This document shows, one piece after another, positions 39,031-47,715 of a DNA stretch of 64,000 nt; positions within the stretch are counted from its first letter, which is position 1; each line of letters opens with the position of its first letter. Source of the DNA: Kerstersia gyiorum (lineage in GTDB: Bacteria > Pseudomonadota > Gammaproteobacteria > Burkholderiales > Burkholderiaceae_B); assembly GCF_004216755.1 (NCBI RefSeq), contig NZ_SGWZ01000001.1, forward strand, positions 372,001 to 436,000, given 5' to 3'. The notes beneath the pieces are model-generated. The model worked only from the letters and a program-made list of their open reading frames with translations, had not been told where the DNA came from and searched no databases. The position numbers and the translations under genes are program-made.

Positions 39031-39822
39031 TCAAGACCTCAATTTGTAGCCGCGGGCGAGCAGCCACTGCGCATAGAGCGCCAAAACGATGAAAACGCCG
39101 CCGACGACGGCCAGGCTGTGCCAGGGCGAGGCATCAGACAGCGAGAAAAAGCCGTAGCGGAAGCCGTCAATCGCATAGAACACCGGGTTCCAGTGCGATA
39201 CCTGCTGCCAGAACGCCGGCAGGGAGTGTATGGAGTAGAACACGCCGGACAGGAAGGTGGCGGGCAGGATCAGGAAGTTCTGGAAGGCAGCCAGCTGGTC
39301 GAATTTCTCTGACCAGAGGCCGGCAATGATGCCCAGCACGCCCATGATGCCGCAGGCCAGGACGGCGAACACCAGCACCCAGAGCGGCTGCTGCACCTGC
39401 AGGCCGGCAATGGCTGCAGCGACCAGGCCGACGCACAGGCCCACCAGCAGGCCGCGCGCGATGGCGGCCAGGAGGTAGGCCCAGAAAATTTCCCGGTGCG
39501 AAATCGGCGGCAGCAGGATGAACACCAGGTTGCCGGTGATGCGGCTCTGGATCAGCGACGAAGACGGATTGGCGAAGGCATTCTGCAACATGCTCATCAT
39601 CATCAGCCCCGGCACCAGGAAGGTGATGTAGGGGATTTCGCCGTAGACATGCACGCGGTTCTGCAGGACCTGGGCAAAGACGACCAGATACAGCAGTGCG
39701 GTCAGCACTGGTGCGGCGATGGTCTGGAACCCGACCTTGACGAAGCGCATGACTTCCTTGCGCAACAGGGTGGGGAACCCGGAGCCGGCGGGCTGCGGAA
39801 TAACGGTTTTCGGGGTGGTCAT
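39031..39822 (-). CDS. ABC-2 type transporter permease (YadH-like)
   Basis: 263 residues with six membrane segments, of the ABC-2 permease family (YadH/NodJ-like). Characteristic parts are YGEIPYITFLVPGLMMMSML, IQSRITGNLVFILLPPISHR and FLSGVFYSIHSLPAFWQQVS then HWNPVFYAIDGFRYGFF. It overlaps the ATPase gene by four bases. Substrate unknown; the position between the Mla genes and murA suggests an envelope function. Confidence 0.9.
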   Translation of the reverse strand: MTTPKTVIPQPAGSGFPTLLRKEVMRFVKVGFQTIAAPVLTALLYLVVFAQVLQNRVHVYGEIPYITFLVPGLMMMSMLQNAFANPSSSLIQSRITGNLVFILLPPISHREIFWAYLLAAIARGLLVGLCVGLVAAAIAGLQVQQPLWVLVFAVLACGIMGVLGIIAGLWSEKFDQLAAFQNFLILPATFLSGVFYSIHSLPAFWQQVSHWNPVFYAIDGFRYGFFSLSDASPWHSLAVVGGVFIVLALYAQWLLARGYKLRS

Positions 39823-40616
39823 ATGGCGATGCGGGGAGCCAGCGGCTCTTCAAGCTGCATGATGCGCATGAAAGCGTCTTCAAGGTCGCCGCCGCCGGCG
39901 TTGGCCAGCAGCGCTTCCGTCGTATCCAGGGCCATCAGGCGGCCACGCCGCAGCATGGCGATGCGGCCGCACAGTTCCTGGGCTTCTTCCAGGTAGTGCG
40001 TGGTCAGCAGGATGGTATGGCCCTCGCGGTTCAGCCGCGAAATGAATTCCCACAGCGTGCGGCGCAGGTCCACGTCGACGCCGGCGGTGGGTTCATCGAG
40101 GATGATGACCGGCGGCCGGTGCACCAGTGCCTGGGCCACCAGCACGCGGCGTTTCATGCCGCCGGACAGCGCCCGCATGTTGCTGTCGGCCTTATCGGAC
40201 AGGCCCAGGTTGAACAGGATCTCGTCGATCCAGTCGTCATTGTTGCGCAGGCCGAAATAGCCCGACTGGATGCGCAGGGTTTCACGCACCGTGAAAAAAG
40301 GGTCATAGACCAGTTCCTGCGGCACGACGCCCAGGGCGCGGCGTGCGTCCTGGTACTGGGTGCGCACGTCATAGCCGCAGATCGAGGCTTTGCCGCTGGT
40401 GGCGTAGCTCAAGCCGGCCAGAATGGAAATCAGTGTGGTCTTGCCTGCGCCGTTCGGTCCCAGCAGGCCGAAAAATTCCCCGGGTTCGATGCTCAGGCTG
40501 ACATCGTTCAGCGCGGGGAAGCCCGGTCGGGCTTCGCGCTTGCTGAACCAATCGCGCCAGGAGGTTTCGCGCGGCGGGTAGATCTTTGAAACGTGGTCGA
40601 TAAGAACGGCAGACAT
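39819..40616 (-). CDS. ABC transporter ATP-binding protein (YadG-like)
   Basis: 265 residues. Walker A GLLGPNGAGKTTLISILAG, signature RALSGGMKRRVLVAQAL, Walker B PPVIILDEPTAGVDVDLRR and switch His in HTILLTTHYLEEAQ. Pairs with the ABC-2 permease that follows. It starts eight bases after mlaC, without space for the mlaB gene that commonly ends the Mla operon. Confidence 0.93.
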   Translation of the reverse strand: MSAVLIDHVSKIYPPRETSWRDWFSKREARPGFPALNDVSLSIEPGEFFGLLGPNGAGKTTLISILAGLSYATSGKASICGYDVRTQYQDARRALGVVPQELVYDPFFTVRETLRIQSGYFGLRNNDDWIDEILFNLGLSDKADSNMRALSGGMKRRVLVAQALVHRPPVIILDEPTAGVDVDLRRTLWEFISRLNREGHTILLTTHYLEEAQELCGRIAMLRRGRLMALDTTEALLANAGGGDLEDAFMRIMQLEEPLAPRIAI

Positions 40617-40624
40617 GGAAAGGA

Positions 40625-41314
40625 TCAGGACTCCGATGAGGTATTGCGCTGCTGCAGGGCCTGGATCAGGCCGTCCATGCCGCTCTTGGCGATTTCCTGG
40701 GCGAACTGGTTGCGGTAGTTCTCGATCAGCCAGATGCCTTCGACGTTGAGGTCGTAGATGATCCAGCCGTCTGCGGCGCGATTCAGGCGGTAATCCACCT
40801 GCACTGGCTCGGCGCCGCGATGCGGGGTGATGCGCGAACGGACAACGACATCATTCTTGGTGGCGTCGCCGCGGAAGGGCATCATGGCAACCTTGGTGGT
40901 GTTGTCCACCTGGCTGAGCGCGCCGCTGTAGGTACGAATGAGCGTGCCGCGGAATGCGTCGGCCAGCGCTTCACGTTGCTGCGGCGTGGCTTCGCGCCAG
41001 TATTTGCCGGCGGCCAGGCGCGTGGTGCGCTGGAAGTCCACGTAGGGCAGTACGTACTGGTCGACGATGCGGTTCACGGCAGAGATATCGCCGCGCAGGG
41101 CGCCTTCGTCCTGCTTGAGGACGTCCAGCGCCTGCAGGGCGACTTGCTCGACGAACTCATTGGGTTCGGCCTGGCGGTTGATATCGGCCGCCGACGCGGT
41201 GGCGGCGGCGCCCAGCAGCAGCGCGCACGAGAGTGCGAAGCGCTGGATCAGGGCCGCCGCGCGGTGGCCCAGCGTAGCGGCGTGTTCCGTATGGCAGGTG
41301 GCGGTCATGGTCAT
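40625..41314 (-). CDS. mlaC: Periplasmic phospholipid-binding protein MlaC
   Basis: 229 residues with a signal peptide (FALSCALLLGAAATASAAD). VDQYVLPYVDFQRTTRLAAG, EALADAFRGTLIRTYSGAL and DLNVEGIWLIENYRNQFAQE are typical of MlaC (Ttg2D), which shuttles phospholipid between outer-membrane MlaA and the MlaFED complex. It lies 23 bp after mlaA. Confidence 0.94.
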   Translation of the reverse strand: MTMTATCHTEHAATLGHRAAALIQRFALSCALLLGAAATASAADINRQAEPNEFVEQVALQALDVLKQDEGALRGDISAVNRIVDQYVLPYVDFQRTTRLAAGKYWREATPQQREALADAFRGTLIRTYSGALSQVDNTTKVAMMPFRGDATKNDVVVRSRITPHRGAEPVQVDYRLNRAADGWIIYDLNVEGIWLIENYRNQFAQEIAKSGMDGLIQALQQRNTSSES

Positions 41315-41337
41315 GGCGGTTACCTATTGCAGCGGGT

Positions 41338-42147
41338 TCAAGGGGTGGTATCGACCAGGGCTTCTTCGCCCGGGTCGTCATAATCCGGCAGATCGTCTTC
41401 GTAGTCTGGCAGGTCTTCGTCATCGTCGGCGCCGAACGGGCGTTGCTTCTGCCGCAGCAGTGCATTGCGGTTCTGGAAGTAGGCGTCGCGGACGAAAGAG
41501 TACTGGTCGAGCGCGGTTGCCTGTACGGTGCGCGTGGCATCCAGCAGTGAAGCGCGGGTATCCAGGCCTTCCAGGCCCCAGGCGATGTTGCGCAGGCGGA
41601 CGTTATCAACCGCCGTGGCGATGTCCAGCTTGGCCACGCCGCGCACAGCCATGCCGGTGCCGTCGCGCAGCGAGCTCGGGCCGAAGATGGGCAGCACGAT
41701 GTACGGGCCATGGCCCAGGCCCCAGACACCCAGGGTGGTGCCGAAGTCATTGCGGATGCGGTATGCACCGTTGGCGGTGGCGACGTCGAAACAGCCGCCC
41801 ACGCCCACGGTGGTGTTGAACATTACGCGGCCCAGCGTGTTGATGAAATCGTGGCCACGGCCTTGGGCCAGGCTGTTGATCGCAGACCAGACATCGCTGA
41901 TGTTGTTGAAGATATTGCCGATGCAGCTGCGTACCGGACGCGGCGTGATCGTGGTGTACAGCGTCGCCAGCGGTTCCAGGACCACAGTGTCGACGGCGTC
42001 ATTGAACTGGTAGACGCCGCGGTTGAAGCTTTCGAAGGGGTCGCGCGGATCGGGGTTGGTGACAGTGGCACAGCCGGTCAGCACCAGGCTGGAGGCAAGC
42101 AAGGTCGGGCGCAGCCATTGACGGCCAGGGCGTTGTTGCGTATTCAT
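41338..42147 (-). CDS. mlaA: Outer-membrane lipoprotein MlaA (VacJ)
   Basis: 269 residues with a lipobox (SLVLTGCATVTNPD). DPFESFNRGVYQFNDAVDTV and GVWGLGHGPYIVLPIFGPSS are VacJ/MlaA hallmarks. The C-terminus is an acidic tail (DDDEDLPDYEDDLPDYDDPG). In E. coli mlaA is unlinked; here, as in other betaproteobacteria, it sits between mlaD and mlaC. Starts by ATGA overlap with mlaD. Confidence 0.95.
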   Translation of the reverse strand: MNTQQRPGRQWLRPTLLASSLVLTGCATVTNPDPRDPFESFNRGVYQFNDAVDTVVLEPLATLYTTITPRPVRSCIGNIFNNISDVWSAINSLAQGRGHDFINTLGRVMFNTTVGVGGCFDVATANGAYRIRNDFGTTLGVWGLGHGPYIVLPIFGPSSLRDGTGMAVRGVAKLDIATAVDNVRLRNIAWGLEGLDTRASLLDATRTVQATALDQYSFVRDAYFQNRNALLRQKQRPFGADDDEDLPDYEDDLPDYDDPGEEALVDTTP

Positions 42148-42614
42148 TTTTCGCTGCCTTGCTTGTCGGCGGTGTTGTACAGGAATTTGCTGATCAGGGT
42201 TTCCAGGACGACGGCGCTCTGGGTGAACATGATTTCACCGCCGTTGGGGATTTCTTCGGTGTCGCCACCGGCCTCCAGGCCGATGTACTGCTCGCCCAGC
42301 AGCCCGGACGTCAGGATCTTGGCGGAGGAATCCAGCGGGAAGCGGAATCCCTCCTGCATATCCATGGAAACGATGGCTTCGTAGGTCTTGGGATTCAGGT
42401 GGATGCTGTTCACCCGGCCCACCACCACGCCCGCGCTTTTGACGGGCGCACGGGGTTTGAGGCCGCCGATGTTGTCGAAATTGGCCGTGATTTCGTAGGT
42501 GGGCTTGAACGAGAACGTGCTCAGGTTGCCGGCACGCAGGGCGAGGAAGGCCAGCGCCAGGATGCCCAGCAGCACAAACAGGCCGACCCAGAAATCATTT
42601 TTTTCTTGCGACAT
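42144..42614 (-). CDS. mlaD: MCE-domain protein MlaD
   Basis: 156 residues: one N-terminal membrane helix (FWVGLFVLLGILALAFLALR) and an MCE domain (YEITANFDNIGGLKPRAPVK, SAGVVVGRVNSIHL, GLLGEQYIGLEAGG). MlaD hexamers form the periplasmic pore of MlaFED. Eighteen bases after mlaE. Confidence 0.95.
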   Translation of the reverse strand: MSQEKNDFWVGLFVLLGILALAFLALRAGNLSTFSFKPTYEITANFDNIGGLKPRAPVKSAGVVVGRVNSIHLNPKTYEAIVSMDMQEGFRFPLDSSAKILTSGLLGEQYIGLEAGGDTEEIPNGGEIMFTQSAVVLETLISKFLYNTADKQGSEK

Positions 42615-42632
42615 GAGGGAATCCGTATCGTA

Positions 42633-43418
42633 TCAATTGCCAAACATGAGTGCGGTCAGCAGGAAATCCAGGCCCAGCACGACCAGGGAGCTGACTACAA
42701 CGGTGCGCGTGGTGGCCTGGGCCACGCCTTCGGGGGTGGCTTTTGCCTGCCAGCCCTGGTACAGCGCGATCAGGGTGGTGGCGATGCCGAACACCACGCT
42801 TTTGACGAAACCGTTGCCGATATCCTGCCAGATATCGACCCCGTTTTGCATCTGTGACCAATAGGTGCCGTTGTCCACACCTATCATGGGGACACCAACC
42901 AGCCAGCCGCCGAGGATGCCGACCGCCGAGAAAATCGTCGCCAGTACCGGCATGGAAATGAAGCCGCCCCAGAAACGCGGCACCAATACCCGGCGGATCG
43001 GGTTGACGGCCATGACTTCCATGGCGGCGAGCTGTTCGCCAGCCTTCATCAGGCCGATTTCCGCCGTCAGCGCCGTACCGGCGCGGCCAGCATAGAGCAG
43101 CGCGGTGACAACCGGGCCGAGTTCGCGCGTCAGGGACAGGGCAACCAGCAGGCCCAGCGCATCTTCCGCGCCATAGATACTCAGGGTGTAGAAACCCTGC
43201 AGGCCCAGTACGAAGCCGACAAACAGGCCGGAGACGGCGATGATCAGCAGGGAGTGGTTGCCGATGAAATGGACTTGCTGGCCAACCAGGCGCGGGCGCT
43301 GCACGGCAATGCCGCTTTGGCCCAGCACCTGGCCGAAAAAGCGGGTGAACAGGCCCAGACCGGTAATTTTCGCGCGTATCCAGGCGCCCAGGCCGGCGAT
43401 GGTGTGATAGGGATTCAT
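42633..43418 (-). CDS. mlaE: Phospholipid ABC transporter permease MlaE
   Basis: 261 residues. FFGQVLGQSGIAVQRPRLVG, LTRELGPVVTALLYAGRAGT and ALTAEIGLMKAGEQLAAMEV are the MlaE permease core; about five membrane helices. ATG 43418 overlaps the mlaF stop by four bases; the frame continues upstream only as a shadow of mlaF. Confidence 0.96.
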   Translation of the reverse strand: MNPYHTIAGLGAWIRAKITGLGLFTRFFGQVLGQSGIAVQRPRLVGQQVHFIGNHSLLIIAVSGLFVGFVLGLQGFYTLSIYGAEDALGLLVALSLTRELGPVVTALLYAGRAGTALTAEIGLMKAGEQLAAMEVMAVNPIRRVLVPRFWGGFISMPVLATIFSAVGILGGWLVGVPMIGVDNGTYWSQMQNGVDIWQDIGNGFVKSVVFGIATTLIALYQGWQAKATPEGVAQATTRTVVVSSLVVLGLDFLLTALMFGN

Positions 43419-44254
43419 GCGCGTTTTCCTTGCTGCGCCAGCCAGGCCTCGAAAGCGGGCGTGCTGGGGTACTGGAAGGCCACCGGGCCATCCGGCGCGC
43501 CGGTCAGGAACTGGCACACATAGGGGTCGTCCGAGGCTGCCAGGGTTTCCGGCGTACCGGAAGCCTTGAGTTCGCCCTGGCCGACGAGGTAAACCTGGTC
43601 GGCAATGGCGAAGGACTCTTGCACATCGTGGGTGATCAGCACGGACGCGCAACGCAGCCGGTCGGCCAGGTCGCGGATCAGGCGTGCGGTGACGCCCAGG
43701 GAAATAGGGTCCAGCCCGGCGAAAGGTTCGTCGTAGAGAATCAGTTCAGGCTCGAGGACGATGGCCCGGGCCAGCGCCACCCGCCTGGCCATGCCGCCGG
43801 AAATGGCGTTGACCCGCAGATGGGCGGCGGTACGCAGGCCGACGGCGTCGAGCTTGTCGAGGACTTTCTCGGTGATCTCGGATTCCTTCAGGCTGGTGTG
43901 TTCGCGCAGCGGGAAGGCGACGTTTTCGAAGACGTTCAGGTCCGTGAACAGCGCGCCCTGCTGGAACAGCACGCCCATGCGCTTGCGCAGGGTTTCGCGT
44001 TCGCGGTCGCTGACTGCGCCCATGTCGCGGCCGAAGACCGTGACGGTGCCGCGCTGGGCCAGCAGCTGTCCGGTAGCGGCGCGTAGCAGGGTGGTTTTTC
44101 CCGAGCCCGAGCCGCCCATAATGGCGACGACTTGACCGGGCATCACCTGCATGGAAATACCGCGCAACACGGTGAAGTCGCCGTAGCCCAGCGCTGCATC
44201 ATCGAAATGCAGGACAGGCGCGGCAGTCTTGGGCAAGGTGTCGGCGTGCGGCAT
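43415..44254 (-). CDS. mlaF: Phospholipid ABC transporter ATPase MlaF
   Basis: 279 residues. Walker A VVAIMGGSGSGKTTLLRAAT, signature NAISGGMARRVALARAIVL, Walker B LILYDEPFAGLDPISLG. Drives retrograde or anterograde phospholipid movement to keep outer-membrane asymmetry. First gene of the leftward mlaFEDAC operon. In E. coli MlaF activity needs MlaB, which is not encoded here. Confidence 0.96.
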   Translation of the reverse strand: MPHADTLPKTAAPVLHFDDAALGYGDFTVLRGISMQVMPGQVVAIMGGSGSGKTTLLRAATGQLLAQRGTVTVFGRDMGAVSDRERETLRKRMGVLFQQGALFTDLNVFENVAFPLREHTSLKESEITEKVLDKLDAVGLRTAAHLRVNAISGGMARRVALARAIVLEPELILYDEPFAGLDPISLGVTARLIRDLADRLRCASVLITHDVQESFAIADQVYLVGQGELKASGTPETLAASDDPYVCQFLTGAPDGPVAFQYPSTPAFEAWLAQQGKRA

Positions 44255-44597
44255 GGGGGAAAGGGAAGAAGGGCAAAAGTCGCATTGTATCCCGGCTGTT
44301 GCCCGCGCGGCGGGCGCGGGGCGGGAAGGAATTGCAGGCTTGTTGCATTTGCCGCAAGCCCCGGCAGCCCAGGCATGGCGCTGCTTCTGCGGCGGCCTGC
44401 CACGTCAGGCGCAATGCTTGTGACGGCTTGAAACAAATGCCGTCCGCCCGGCGCGGACCGCCTGGCAACCCAGCAACTGTACTGCCGAGGATGGAAATGG
44501 CGCCGCCGGCGCGGTGGCTCCGGGCCGGCGGCGGGAAGGGGCGGGAAGGGGCCAGAAGGGCGTGACAGGGCCCCAGATAGGGGCGGTCGCCGCCGAA
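44255..44597. other. Intergenic region, nothing recognised
   Basis: 343 bp between mlaF and cbpA, which point the same way. High-GC with purine-rich stretches (about 44525-44560). It must contain the mlaF promoter and any cbpA terminator, but no convincing hairpin with T-tract or sigma-70 box is seen. Confidence 0.4.
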
Positions 44598-45509
44598 TCA
44601 GGCCTCGCTGCGCGGGTCGAAAGCCAGCTCCTTGGCCATCTGTTCGTACAGGGCCTTGGCCGTGGGCGTATCCGCGGGCGGCAGCACGACCTGGATGTCC
44701 AGGGTCAGGTCGCCGGGAGGCTTGCCCGGAATGCCATGCGCCTTGACCGACAGCTGGCGGCCGTTCTGGGCGCCGGCAGGAATCCGTACCTTGATGGTGC
44801 GGTCGGGCAGGCGCACGGGCACGACGGCGCCCAGGGCTGCTTCCCAGGGGGTAACGGGCAGCGTCATGGTTATGTCCTTGCCTTCCACGCGATAGCGCGG
44901 ATGGGGCTGGAACGATACTTCCAGCAGCAGGTCTCCCGGGCCGGCAGGCCCGGGTTCACCTTGCCCGGCCAGGCGGATCACCTGGCCGGCCTGAACGCCT
45001 TTCGGAATCTTGACCTCGAAGGTGCGTTCGCCTTGACTGGAACGCAGCGACAACTGGCGGGTGGCGCCGGTGAAGGTGTCTTCTATGCCCAGCACGACGC
45101 GGGCACGCATGTCTTCGCCACGCCCGGAACGACGGGTTTGGCGAAAGCCCGACGCGCCCGCGCCGCCGCCCATGCGCCCGAACAGTTCCGAAAAGAAATC
45201 GGAAAAGCCGGAGGCATCGAAATCGCCCTGCTGGTTGAAATTGAAATGGCTGCCCTGGCCCCAGCCTGGCGGAGGACGGAACGAGCCGTCGGCCTGGCTG
45301 CGGCCAAGCTGGTCGTAAGCACTGCGTTTCTCGGGATCGGAGAGCACCGTATAGGCTTCATTGACCTCGCTCATGCGCTGCGCTGCGTCCGCTTCCTTGG
45401 AAACGTCCGGATGGTATTTGCGCGCCAGTTTGCGAAAGGCTTTCTTGATGTCTTCTGCGCTTGCGTCCCGGGATACGCCAAGGGTGGCGTAGTAGTCCCT
45501 GTATTCCAT
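44598..45509 (-). CDS. cbpA: DnaJ-class co-chaperone CbpA
   Basis: 303 residues: J domain (MEYRDYYATLGVSRDASAED, HPD in KYHPDVSKE), a Gly/Phe-rich linker with SDFFSELFGRMGGGAGASGF and two C-terminal substrate-binding domains (FEVKIPKGVQAGQVIRLAGQ, VKAHGIPGKPPGDLTL). No zinc-finger cysteines, so it is CbpA and not DnaJ. Transcribed from a sigma-32-type promoter at 45549-45576, divergent from the small heat-shock genes. Confidence 0.95.
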   Translation of the reverse strand: MEYRDYYATLGVSRDASAEDIKKAFRKLARKYHPDVSKEADAAQRMSEVNEAYTVLSDPEKRSAYDQLGRSQADGSFRPPPGWGQGSHFNFNQQGDFDASGFSDFFSELFGRMGGGAGASGFRQTRRSGRGEDMRARVVLGIEDTFTGATRQLSLRSSQGERTFEVKIPKGVQAGQVIRLAGQGEPGPAGPGDLLLEVSFQPHPRYRVEGKDITMTLPVTPWEAALGAVVPVRLPDRTIKVRIPAGAQNGRQLSVKAHGIPGKPPGDLTLDIQVVLPPADTPTAKALYEQMAKELAFDPRSEA

Positions 45510-45548
45510 ATTTCTTCCTCATGGAAAGGATGCATGATGTTATCCCTC

Positions 45549-45576
45549 TTATGGGGGCAAAGTCTTTGATATCAAG
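45549..45576 (-). promoter_or_regulatory. Heat-shock (sigma-32) promoter for cbpA
   Basis: On the minus strand, CTTGATA (45576-45570), a 13-bp spacer and CCCCATAA (45556-45549), close to the sigma-32 consensus CTTGAAA / CCCCATNT. It lies about 40-70 bp before the cbpA start. Confidence 0.7.
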
Positions 45577-45578
45577 CC

Positions 45579-45607
45579 CTTGAAACTAAGAAAAGGCCAC
45601 CCTATAT
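45579..45607 (+). promoter_or_regulatory. Heat-shock (sigma-32) promoter for the hsp20 pair
   Basis: CTTGAAA (45579-45585), a 14-bp spacer and CCCTATAT (45600-45607), with a perfect -35 box for sigma-32. It starts only three bases from the cbpA -35 on the other strand, so the two promoters are back to back. The leader to the first hsp20 start is about 170 nt. Confidence 0.75.
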
Positions 45608-45787
45608 AACGGTCATGAGGCACTGTGGTGCGGCTTGGGCGGCACCGCTGCTTGCTAATCGGTACCGTGCCGGCCAGCCTCGCCGCGCGGTGTGAATGCA
45701 GTCTGCCAGACGGCCCGCCGGTCGCTGGCAAGCGGCGCCATCCAGGCCGGCCAGGCCATGGCCCGCAGACCTGACAGGAGAATGACC

Positions 45788-46219
45788 ATGTCTTACCGTT
45801 CGCTGTTTCCCTGCGATGTTTTCGCGGAACTGGATCGCCTGCAGCGCGCCATGCAGCAGGCCTTCGATGGTTCGCACAGTATCCGTGGCGGGGCCAAAGG
45901 TTATCCGGGCTTGAATATCGCCACCAGTCCGAAGGCCGTTGACATTCATGTGTTCGTCCCCGGCGTCGAGGCCAAGGACCTGGACGTGCAAATTGAAAAA
46001 GGGGTGCTGACGATCTCCGGTGAGCGCGCACCGCGCGAGGTGCCGGAACAGGCCACATTGCATGTGGATGAGCGTTTTGCCGGACGTTTCCGTCGTGTCG
46101 TCAGCCTGCCTGACGATGTCGAGGCGCAAGGCGTGCAGGCCAGCTATCGCGATGGCGTGCTGAGCTTGCATATCCCGCGCAAGGAAGCTGCGCAGCCGCG
46201 TCGTATCGCCATCCAGTGA
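45788..46219 (+). CDS. Small heat-shock protein (Hsp20) 1
   Basis: 143 residues. Alpha-crystallin domain from about residue 40 (PGLNIATSPKAVDIHVFVPG, GVLTISGERAPREV, RFRRVVSLPDDVEAQGVQAS, YRDGVLSLHIPRKE). The C-terminus has AAQPRRIAIQ, where IAI is the I-x-I tail that fits a neighbouring dimer. ATG 45788 is seven bases after AGGAG; an in-frame ATG at 45782 is too close. A holdase for unfolding proteins. Confidence 0.94.
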   Translation: MSYRSLFPCDVFAELDRLQRAMQQAFDGSHSIRGGAKGYPGLNIATSPKAVDIHVFVPGVEAKDLDVQIEKGVLTISGERAPREVPEQATLHVDERFAGRFRRVVSLPDDVEAQGVQASYRDGVLSLHIPRKEAAQPRRIAIQ

Positions 46220-46244
46220 GCCGGACAGAAAAAAGGAGAATGCC

Positions 46245-46634
46245 ATGAGTGAAGCCAATGTGACCAAACCCGCTGCTGCCGAGCCGGCTGCCCGCAATGA
46301 CAAGCACTATCTGGTGCCTGCCGTGGACGTAGTGGAGGATGCCGGTGGCATCACCCTGTACGCAGACCTGCCGGGCGTGACCAAGGAAGGCCTGAACCTG
46401 CATGTGGATGGCGATACGCTGACGATAGAGGGCAACATTGCGCTGGCGCTGGCCGAAGGGGCGGTGGCCACGCACGTGGAAGTGAACGCGCAGAACTACC
46501 GCCGCGCCTTTACCTTGTCGCGTGAGCTCGATGCCGACAAGGTGCAGGCCTCGTTCGAGGCCGGCGTGCTGCAGCTGCGCATCCCGAAGGCGGAGCATGC
46601 CCAGCCGCGCAAGGTGGAGATCCAGGTCGGCTGA
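46245..46634 (+). CDS. Small heat-shock protein (Hsp20) 2
   Basis: 129 residues, alpha-crystallin domain (ITLYADLPGVTKEGLNLHVD, DTLTIEGNI, YRRAFTLSRELDADKVQASF, EAGVLQLRIPKAE) and a KVEIQV tail (I-x-V). GGAG precedes ATG 46245. It lies 25 bp after the first hsp20 gene and before a strong terminator; such pairs may form mixed oligomers. Confidence 0.94.
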   Translation: MSEANVTKPAAAEPAARNDKHYLVPAVDVVEDAGGITLYADLPGVTKEGLNLHVDGDTLTIEGNIALALAEGAVATHVEVNAQNYRRAFTLSRELDADKVQASFEAGVLQLRIPKAEHAQPRKVEIQVG

Positions 46635-46654
46635 TCCGGGCCTGCCCACGTGAA

Positions 46655-46687
46655 AAGAGCCAGGGTGCGCCCTGGCTCTTTTTTTGC
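46655..46687 (+). terminator. Intrinsic terminator after the hsp20 pair
   Basis: AAGAGCCAGGG (46655-46665), loop TGCG, CCCTGGCTCTT (46670-46680) and then TTTTT. An 11-bp perfect stem with T-tract; the A-rich left flank also allows leftward termination of the convergent hydrolase gene. Confidence 0.93.
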
Positions 46688-46719
46688 GTGGCGCCCAGGC
46701 CGGGGCCTGGTTGCGGGGC

Positions 46720-47715
46720 TTAGTGCGTGGCGGGAATGCCCAGGAAATGGAAGGGCGGCGCCGCCACGAAGTTTTCATTGACCTCGCCATGGAAAATATT
46801 GCGCTGGTTCAGGCCCAGTTCCAGCTTGCGCACGCCTGCGCCAGTGGGCGAGAAGTCCAGTTTGCTGACATCCACCCAGAAGACGTTCGGCGTGGTGGCG
46901 GATTCGAAGTAATAGCGCAGCCGCTTGTGGTCGACCACAGTACGCCAGCGTGTCGAGGAAATATTGGGCTGGTCGGGCGTGCTCAGGCCGAAGGGCACGG
47001 ACGCGTTGCGGATCACGCTCAGCACGCTGGCCAGCGCCATGTCCGGGTCGTCCTGTTTTTCTACTGCATTGATATAGAACTGCGCGCGGGCGAAGCGGTC
47101 TGCCGCACGGTTGGTGCCCGGCAACATGATGGTGCCGCCGATGGATTCCCAGTATTTGTTCAGCGCCAGTTGTTCGTCGTAGGTCGGCGAGTTGGTCATG
47201 ACCTGGTAGTCGCGGTTGTGATGGATGACCTGCTTGCCGTCGATGTATTCGACGATGGCGCTGTCGCCGCTGCTGTCCGACAAGGACATGTGCAGGGTCG
47301 TGAGGCGTGCCTCGCCAGGGATATTGGAAGTTACCAGCGAGAATGGCTGCTGCGCCAGGGCGTCGATGGCTTCGGCCACGTTGCCGAACAGGTCCAGCAC
47401 GTATTGCGCCCAGGCGGCGATCGTCAGCAGCGGGTGCGTGGGGTCGGGGCTGGGATACTGGGATTCAGCCAGCCACAGCAGGTTCACCGACAGGCCGGCC
47501 TCGTTCACGCCATCCGTCGTGGAAATGTCATAGCCGGTGGCGACGACACTGCCGTACTTTGCGGTCCAGCTCAGGCTGTCGGGGCCGCAATTGCCGCTGC
47601 GCTCGATGCCACGCGGCAGTACCCACAGGTTGGTATGCATGTCGGACTTCCAGTCCATGGAGCGGGCGGTGAAAACCTGGCCTTGATTACCGTGATAGAC
47701 GATTCGTGTGCACAT
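46720..47715 (-). CDS. Ntn-hydrolase, choloylglycine hydrolase / penicillin V acylase family
   Basis: 331 residues from ATG 47715, so that Cys2 (MCTRIVYHG) becomes the N-terminal nucleophile after Met removal. Arg18 and Asp21 (TARSMDWKSDMHTN) and the Asn in DGVNEAGLSVNLLWL fit the bile salt hydrolase/penicillin V acylase active site. Many Gram-negative members have a signal peptide; here translation from 47715 has none, and the in-frame extension upstream to 47928 does not form a clean one. Some Gram-negative members act on acyl-homoserine lactones; substrate unknown. Confidence 0.87.
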   Translation of the reverse strand: MCTRIVYHGNQGQVFTARSMDWKSDMHTNLWVLPRGIERSGNCGPDSLSWTAKYGSVVATGYDISTTDGVNEAGLSVNLLWLAESQYPSPDPTHPLLTIAAWAQYVLDLFGNVAEAIDALAQQPFSLVTSNIPGEARLTTLHMSLSDSSGDSAIVEYIDGKQVIHHNRDYQVMTNSPTYDEQLALNKYWESIGGTIMLPGTNRAADRFARAQFYINAVEKQDDPDMALASVLSVIRNASVPFGLSTPDQPNISSTRWRTVVDHKRLRYYFESATTPNVFWVDVSKLDFSPTGAGVRKLELGLNQRNIFHGEVNENFVAAPPFHFLGIPATH

